Of a DNA stretch of 26,558 nucleotides, positions 23,075 through 26,558 are shown piece by piece (position 1 is the first letter of the stretch; every line of letters begins with the position of its first letter). The position numbers and the translations under genes were made by a program. A model generated the notes under the pieces. That model saw nothing but the letters and a program-made list of their open reading frames with translations, did not search any database and was not told the DNA's origin. This DNA comes from Sphingomonadales bacterium (GTDB lineage: Bacteria > Bacteroidota > Bacteroidia > UBA7662). The stretch is taken from contig VHAW01000008.1 in the NCBI GenBank assembly GCA_016872225.1, forward strand, positions 1-26,558, read 5' to 3'.

Positions 23075-24369
23075 ATTCGGGTTCTGCGGATAGCCGATAT
23101 GCTGCCCGTGGGGTCTCTGCCACCAAGGAAGAGGTTCATCATGCCATTGCTGGTCTTGATAAGGGATTGTTTCCTTCTGCCTTTTGCAAAGTTCTACCCG
23201 ATGTCCTTGGTAATGACCCCGATTTTTGTAACCTGATTCATGCGGATGGGGCGGGTACTAAATCGTCCCTTGCCTACCTTTATTGGAAAGAGACCGGGAA
23301 TGTGGAGGTTTGGAAAGGGATTGCTCGGGATGCCGTGGTCATGAATTTGGATGATTTGTGTTGCGCCGGTGCAACGGGTCCCTACCTTTTGTCATCGACC
23401 ATTGGGCGTAATAAATATCGTATAAGTGGTGAAGTGATTGAGGCTCTCATTCAGGGGACCGAAGAATACACCGAAGATCTCCGCAAATGGGGGCTGGATA
23501 TTCGGTCCGGTGGTGGGGAAACTGCTGATTTGGGGGATTTAATTCAAACTGTGGTGGTGGATTCAACCATGACGGCACGGATGCGCAGGGATGCAGTGGT
23601 GACGAACCACAGGATTAGACCAGGTGATGTGATTGTGGGGTTTGCTTCCTTCGGGACTTGTGTTTATGAAACAAAAGAGAATTCTGGTATCGGATCGAAC
23701 GGATTGACCTCTGCGCGCCATGATTTATTGCACCATGATTATCTGCTTCGTTATCCTGAATCTGTAGATGCCTCGGTAAATTCTTCCTTGCAATACAGCG
23801 GCCATCTTCATTTAACCCAGGATCTCAATGCGGTGTTGGTTTCCTCGCTGGGCATATCTTCATATCCGAATCGGGATGGATTGGATTTCGGTCGGTGGTT
23901 ATTGTCGCCAACACGGACCTATGCGCCATTAATACGTTCCATGTTACAAGACTTAGGACCTACCCGAATGCATGGTATGGTCCACTGCAGCGGGGGTGGG
24001 CAAACCAAAGTCTTGCATTTCGTGAAGGACCTACGGGTGGTTAAAGATGATTGCTTTGAGGTGCCTCCCCTATTTGCCTTGATTCAGAAAATTTCCGGTA
24101 CATCGTGGCAAGAAATGTATCGCGTATTCAATATGGGGCATCGGTTTGAAGTGTATCTTCCAGAGAACCTTGTTACCCCGGTTCTTGAATGGGGAAAACA
24201 TTACGGCATCGAGGCCAAGGTGGTGGGAAGAGTCGAAGAAGCCATCTCTTCTAGACGGGAATCCAGTATGACATCTGTAGGTGCATCCGATACGGTTGGC
24301 AACGAAATGGTTTTTTCGGCCGGCCTGGAATTGAAAGGCCCTGAAGGGATTCTACGGTACAGCGCGTAG
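23071..24369 (+). CDS. purM: Phosphoribosylformylglycinamidine cyclo-ligase (AIR synthase), Bacteroidota type
   Basis: A 432-residue protein whose ATG overlaps the previous stop (ATGA). Conserved segments are RYAARGVSATKEEVHHAI, DKGLFPSAFCKVLPD, HADGAGTKSSLAYLYWKETG (the Asp/Gly/Thr substrate-ATP loop), MNLDDLCCAGA, SGGGETADLGDL, GSNGLTSARHDLL, LLSPTRTYAPLI, and HGMVHCSGGGQTKVLHFV with VFNMGHRFEVY. The enzyme closes the imidazole ring of aminoimidazole ribotide using ATP in purine synthesis. The Bacteroidota form normally ends soon after V-G-R-V-E. Here a Ser-rich insertion of about 25 residues (SSRRESSMTSVGASDTVG) precedes the final GPEGILRYSA. It is the last gene of the plus-strand run and is followed by a probable terminator. 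Confidence 0.95.
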   Translation: MNSGSADSRYAARGVSATKEEVHHAIAGLDKGLFPSAFCKVLPDVLGNDPDFCNLIHADGAGTKSSLAYLYWKETGNVEVWKGIARDAVVMNLDDLCCAGATGPYLLSSTIGRNKYRISGEVIEALIQGTEEYTEDLRKWGLDIRSGGGETADLGDLIQTVVVDSTMTARMRRDAVVTNHRIRPGDVIVGFASFGTCVYETKENSGIGSNGLTSARHDLLHHDYLLRYPESVDASVNSSLQYSGHLHLTQDLNAVLVSSLGISSYPNRDGLDFGRWLLSPTRTYAPLIRSMLQDLGPTRMHGMVHCSGGGQTKVLHFVKDLRVVKDDCFEVPPLFALIQKISGTSWQEMYRVFNMGHRFEVYLPENLVTPVLEWGKHYGIEAKVVGRVEEAISSRRESSMTSVGASDTVGNEMVFSAGLELKGPEGILRYSA

Positions 24370-24387
24370 GTATCCGCAATCAGGATT

Positions 24388-24414
24388 CGTAGCTTCGGAA
24401 TGCTATGTTATTTT
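24388..24414 (+). terminator. Probable intrinsic terminator after purM
   Basis: CGTAGC (24388-24393) pairs with GCTATG (24402-24407) through six pairs including one G-T wobble, with an eight-base loop, followed at once by TTATTTT. It lies 19 bp after the purM stop and overlaps the end of the convergent rny gene. The stem is short, so strength is uncertain. Confidence 0.42.
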
Positions 24415-25991
24415 GCGTAGGCTACTGACCGTTTTTCACGAATGACCGTCACCTTAATTTGTCCGGGATATTGCATCTCGCTTTGAATGCGTTGAGATAG
24501 CTCCACCGACATCAGTTCCGATTGCTCGTCAGAGACCTTTTCGGCCTCGACGACTACCCTTAATTCACGGCCTGCTTGGATGGCGAAGGCTTTTTCGACG
24601 CCTTTGAAGGACTGGGCCAAATTCTCCAATTCTTTGAGGCGCTTGATATATCCTTCAACAACTTCGCGGCGGGCGCCGGGTCGTGATCCGGAAATCGCAT
24701 CGCAGGCCTGAACAATAGCCGAAATCGGATCCGTCATTTCAATTTCATCGTGGTGGGCCCCGATAGCGTTGCATATGACTGGATGTTCCTTGCATTTTTC
24801 GGCAAGCTGCATACCTAATAAAGCGTGTGGCAAATCGGGCTGGTCATCCGGCACCTTACCGATATCGTGCAAGAGACCCCCACGCTTGGCCAGTTTCGGA
24901 TTTAGACCAAGTTCCGAAGCCATGGTGGCGCAGAGGTTGGCCACTTCACGGCTATGCTGCAATAAGTTCTGTCCGTAAGAAGAACGGTAACGCATTTTGC
25001 CCACCAAGCGAACCAAATCGGCATGCAGACCGTGGATGCCCAGGTCGATGCAGGTTCTTTCTCCTATTTCGACTATCTCCTCCTCGATTTGCTTCTTGGT
25101 CTTGGCTACGACCTCTTCGATTCGGGCCGGGTGAATGCGTCCGTCGCTGACCAAGCGATGCAAGGCAATGCGGGCGATTTCGCGACGTAATGGATCAAAG
25201 CAGGATAGAATAATGGCCTCGGGGGTGTCATCTACTTGGAACTCTACTCCGGTAGCCGCTTCCAATGCCCGGATATTACGTCCTTCCCTGCCAATGATTT
25301 GCCCTTTGATTTCATCGTTCTTGATTTGGAACACCGAGATCGAATTCTCAATGGAGTGCTCGGTTGCACAACGCTGAATGGTTTCAATAACCACTTTCTT
25401 GGCCTGTTTGTGTGCACTGAGTTTGGCTTCGTCCACAATTTCTTTGATGGATGCGGAGGCTCTGCTCCGGGCTTCATTCACCAAGGATTCCGTGAGTTGT
25501 GCACGGGCCTGGTCGGCGCTAAGGCCAGCGACTTTTTCCAAGGCTTGGACCATTTTCTGATGAGATTTAGAGAGTTCTTGCTCTTGTTGGGCAATGTTCT
25601 GGCTTGAACGCTCCAATAGCTGTCTCTCCTGAACCAATTCATTTTCTTTGCGGGATACCTGTTCCAGTTTTTGGTTCAAGGTATTTTCTTTCTGCCTCTG
25701 TGCTTGTTCCTTGGAGTGCACCGACTGCTCACGAGATTGAATTGCTTGGTTCTTTTTCTGAATTTCCGATTCGTGTTCGGCTTTAAGCTGAAGAAACCTC
25801 TCTTTGGCTTGTATTTCTTTCTCTTTGCGATGACTTTCGGCTTTGGATTCTGCGTCAGCCAAGATTCGTTTGGCTTCTTTTTCGGCTTCTTCGCGTTCTT
25901 GACCTGTTTTAACGGCAAAGACAATTTTACCGAGGCCCAATCCGGCGCCTGCGGCAATAACGATACTAATAATAAGGGTAATTGGGTCCAT
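24408..25991 (-). CDS. rny: Ribonuclease Y
   Basis: A 527-residue protein of normal length and layout. An N-terminal membrane helix (about 4-26) is followed by a long coiled-coil (about 30-200) rich in Glu, Gln and Lys, then a KH domain with IIGREGRNIRALE (232-244). The HD phosphohydrolase domain has His346 (LLQHSREV), the metal pair His375-Asp376 (LLHDIGKVPDD), GAHHDEIE and a later Asp in VQACDAISGSRPG. RNase Y is a membrane-bound endoribonuclease that starts mRNA decay and processing. It is read from the minus strand 30 bp after zapA. It converges on purM with about 38 bp between stops, and the purM terminator runs into its last codons. RicT, a specificity partner of RNase Y in Bacillus, is encoded about 17 kb away in this window. 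Confidence 0.96.
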   Translation of the reverse strand: MDPITLIISIVIAAGAGLGLGKIVFAVKTGQEREEAEKEAKRILADAESKAESHRKEKEIQAKERFLQLKAEHESEIQKKNQAIQSREQSVHSKEQAQRQKENTLNQKLEQVSRKENELVQERQLLERSSQNIAQQEQELSKSHQKMVQALEKVAGLSADQARAQLTESLVNEARSRASASIKEIVDEAKLSAHKQAKKVVIETIQRCATEHSIENSISVFQIKNDEIKGQIIGREGRNIRALEAATGVEFQVDDTPEAIILSCFDPLRREIARIALHRLVSDGRIHPARIEEVVAKTKKQIEEEIVEIGERTCIDLGIHGLHADLVRLVGKMRYRSSYGQNLLQHSREVANLCATMASELGLNPKLAKRGGLLHDIGKVPDDQPDLPHALLGMQLAEKCKEHPVICNAIGAHHDEIEMTDPISAIVQACDAISGSRPGARREVVEGYIKRLKELENLAQSFKGVEKAFAIQAGRELRVVVEAEKVSDEQSELMSVELSQRIQSEMQYPGQIKVTVIREKRSVAYAK

Positions 25992-26021
25992 GGCGTAGGG
26001 TTTATACGCCCAGAGGATGGA

Positions 26022-26375
26022 TTAAATCGCCTGCACCGAAGCCTTGGAATGCAATATGCGGTTCAGGCTAGCTTCCAAGGCCTCTAACCGCTGACGGAGT
26101 TCTTCTTCGGCCAAAGGGTCAGCCTGCTCGGTATCCAATGGTGGTTCCGAATCGGACGGTGTATGTTCCTGAGGTTGAATCAGGCTATGGGCCAAGAAGA
26201 AAGCAGTCATGCCCATCAGGTCAAAGCGGTCAGCTCCGGGATGTTGGGCTTTGTAATCGGTGAGGCGTTCGTTAAGAAGTGATTCAGCCTGACGTAATCG
26301 TTCCAGTTCATGAGCCGGGGCTCGAAGGGGGTAGCTGCGGCTACCAATCTGGACTTGGATTTCGCTGTGTTCCAT
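26022..26375 (-). CDS. zapA: Cell division protein ZapA-like
   Basis: A 117-residue protein from the ATG at 26375. Another ATG at 26420 would add 15 Pro-rich residues and overlap the preceding gene, so it is less likely. The N-terminal globular part MEHSEIQVQIGSRSYPLRAP matches ZapA (I-x-V-x-I-x-G-x-x-Y-P-L). It is followed by an E-x-L-R-x-A-E-x-L-L-N-E-R-L helix, an F-D-L-M-G-M-T-A-F-F-L-A-H helix and a C-terminal coiled-coil (about 85-115). ZapA crosslinks FtsZ filaments in the cytoplasm. A stretch of Pro, Ser, Asp and Glu (about 66-85) separates the two halves. It lies between a small coiled-coil gene and rny, an order common in Bacteroidota. Confidence 0.85.
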   Translation of the reverse strand: MEHSEIQVQIGSRSYPLRAPAHELERLRQAESLLNERLTDYKAQHPGADRFDLMGMTAFFLAHSLIQPQEHTPSDSEPPLDTEQADPLAEEELRQRLEALEASLNRILHSKASVQAI

Positions 26376-26395
26376 GGGTGGAGGTGAGGGACTGA

Positions 26396-26558
26396 TTATT
26401 CCTGCAACTGGGCGAGGCATTGATCAATATCTCTAATAAATTGGTTGATCTTTAGTTTGGCCTGATGGCGAGCGTCGGAATGACCACTGAGGGCCCTTTG
26501 CAACTGAAGGGTACGGAATTCTTCCTTGAGTGCATCGAGTTCCTTCTTTTGGGTGCGG
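26396..26558 (-). CDS. Small coiled-coil protein preceding zapA, 5' partial
   Basis: Only the last 54 codons are in the window; the gene continues past the right edge. The visible peptide is a charged heptad-rich helix (KKELDALKEEFRTLQLQRAL) followed by a KLKINQFIRDIDQCLAQLQE ending. The R/K-E/D-I-D-x-C-I/L-x-x-L close is typical of a short uncharacterised coiled-coil protein commonly encoded just before zapA in Bacteroidota. Its position suggests a division-related partner, by analogy to ZapB, but this is inference. The stop lies 20 bp upstream of the zapA ATG. Confidence 0.7.
   Translation of the reverse strand, partial: RTQKKELDALKEEFRTLQLQRALSGHSDARHQAKLKINQFIRDIDQCLAQLQE

Noticed and set aside
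25992..26021. Possible small RNA gene between zapA and rny
   Set aside because: The gap is only 30 bp, too short for a 6S-type or other structured RNA.
1..26558. CRISPR arrays, insertion sequences, prophage or toxin-antitoxin modules
   Set aside because: No spaced repeat array, transposase or integrase motif, terminal inverted repeats or small toxin/antitoxin pair was found on either strand; gene content is core or lineage-typical.

Overview
The window is a gene-dense stretch of a Bacteroidota chromosome, about 95% coding. Lineage markers are a GldH-type gliding lipoprotein, proteins ending in both kinds of type 9 secretion (T9SS) sorting domain, two DUF6089/PorG-like outer-membrane proteins, a TPR-PD40-OmpA protein of the PorE type, a Bacteroidota-style Cys-rich RicT, and promoter-like TAnnTTTG boxes in place of Shine-Dalgarno and sigma-70 signals. 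The class cannot be fixed from this sequence; a gliding or T9SS-bearing member outside the Bacteroidales fits. I see no tRNA, rRNA, CRISPR array, insertion sequence, prophage or other mobile element. No gap between genes exceeds about 115 bp.

Layout. Positions 1-2417 hold the 3' end of a large secreted FN3-type protein with a T9SS type B tail. It converges on a minus-strand trio, sixA - D15/BamA-type barrel - DUF3109 (4727 down to 2394). Divergent from sixA is the plus-strand set holB (delta' clamp-loader subunit) - ricT (PSP1) - gldH (4767-7686). Next is the minus-strand set rpsT - radC - T9SS type A substrate (9530 down to 7736), with a strong intrinsic terminator between rpsT and radC. Divergent from rpsT are two small lipoprotein genes (DUF4920 and a CXXCH monohaem protein), then a secreted zinc phospholipase C / P1-nuclease-like enzyme and, convergent, an RlpA-like protein.

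From 12292 to 24369 eleven genes run on the plus strand with little or no spacing: cvpA, a lone TrpG/PabA-type glutaminase, nadK, two tandem porG-like genes, uppS, bamA, two Skp/OmpH chaperones, a PorE-like OmpA protein and purM. The core of this run (porG, uppS, bamA, skp, skp) is an envelope-biogenesis block: lipid carrier synthesis, outer-membrane protein insertion, periplasmic chaperones and T9SS parts. The right end is a minus-strand set: an incomplete coiled-coil gene - zapA - rny (RNase Y).

Most genes are recognisable core or lineage-typical genes. I do not see a clear new defence or biosynthetic system. The observations most worth checking are a nine-G tract inside the first porG copy, the porG duplication itself, a possible terminator/antiterminator switch between rpsT and radC, repeated palindrome-like elements in the rpsT/DUF4920 divergent promoter region, the DUF4920/monohaem lipoprotein pair, and the presence of both RicT and RNase Y.
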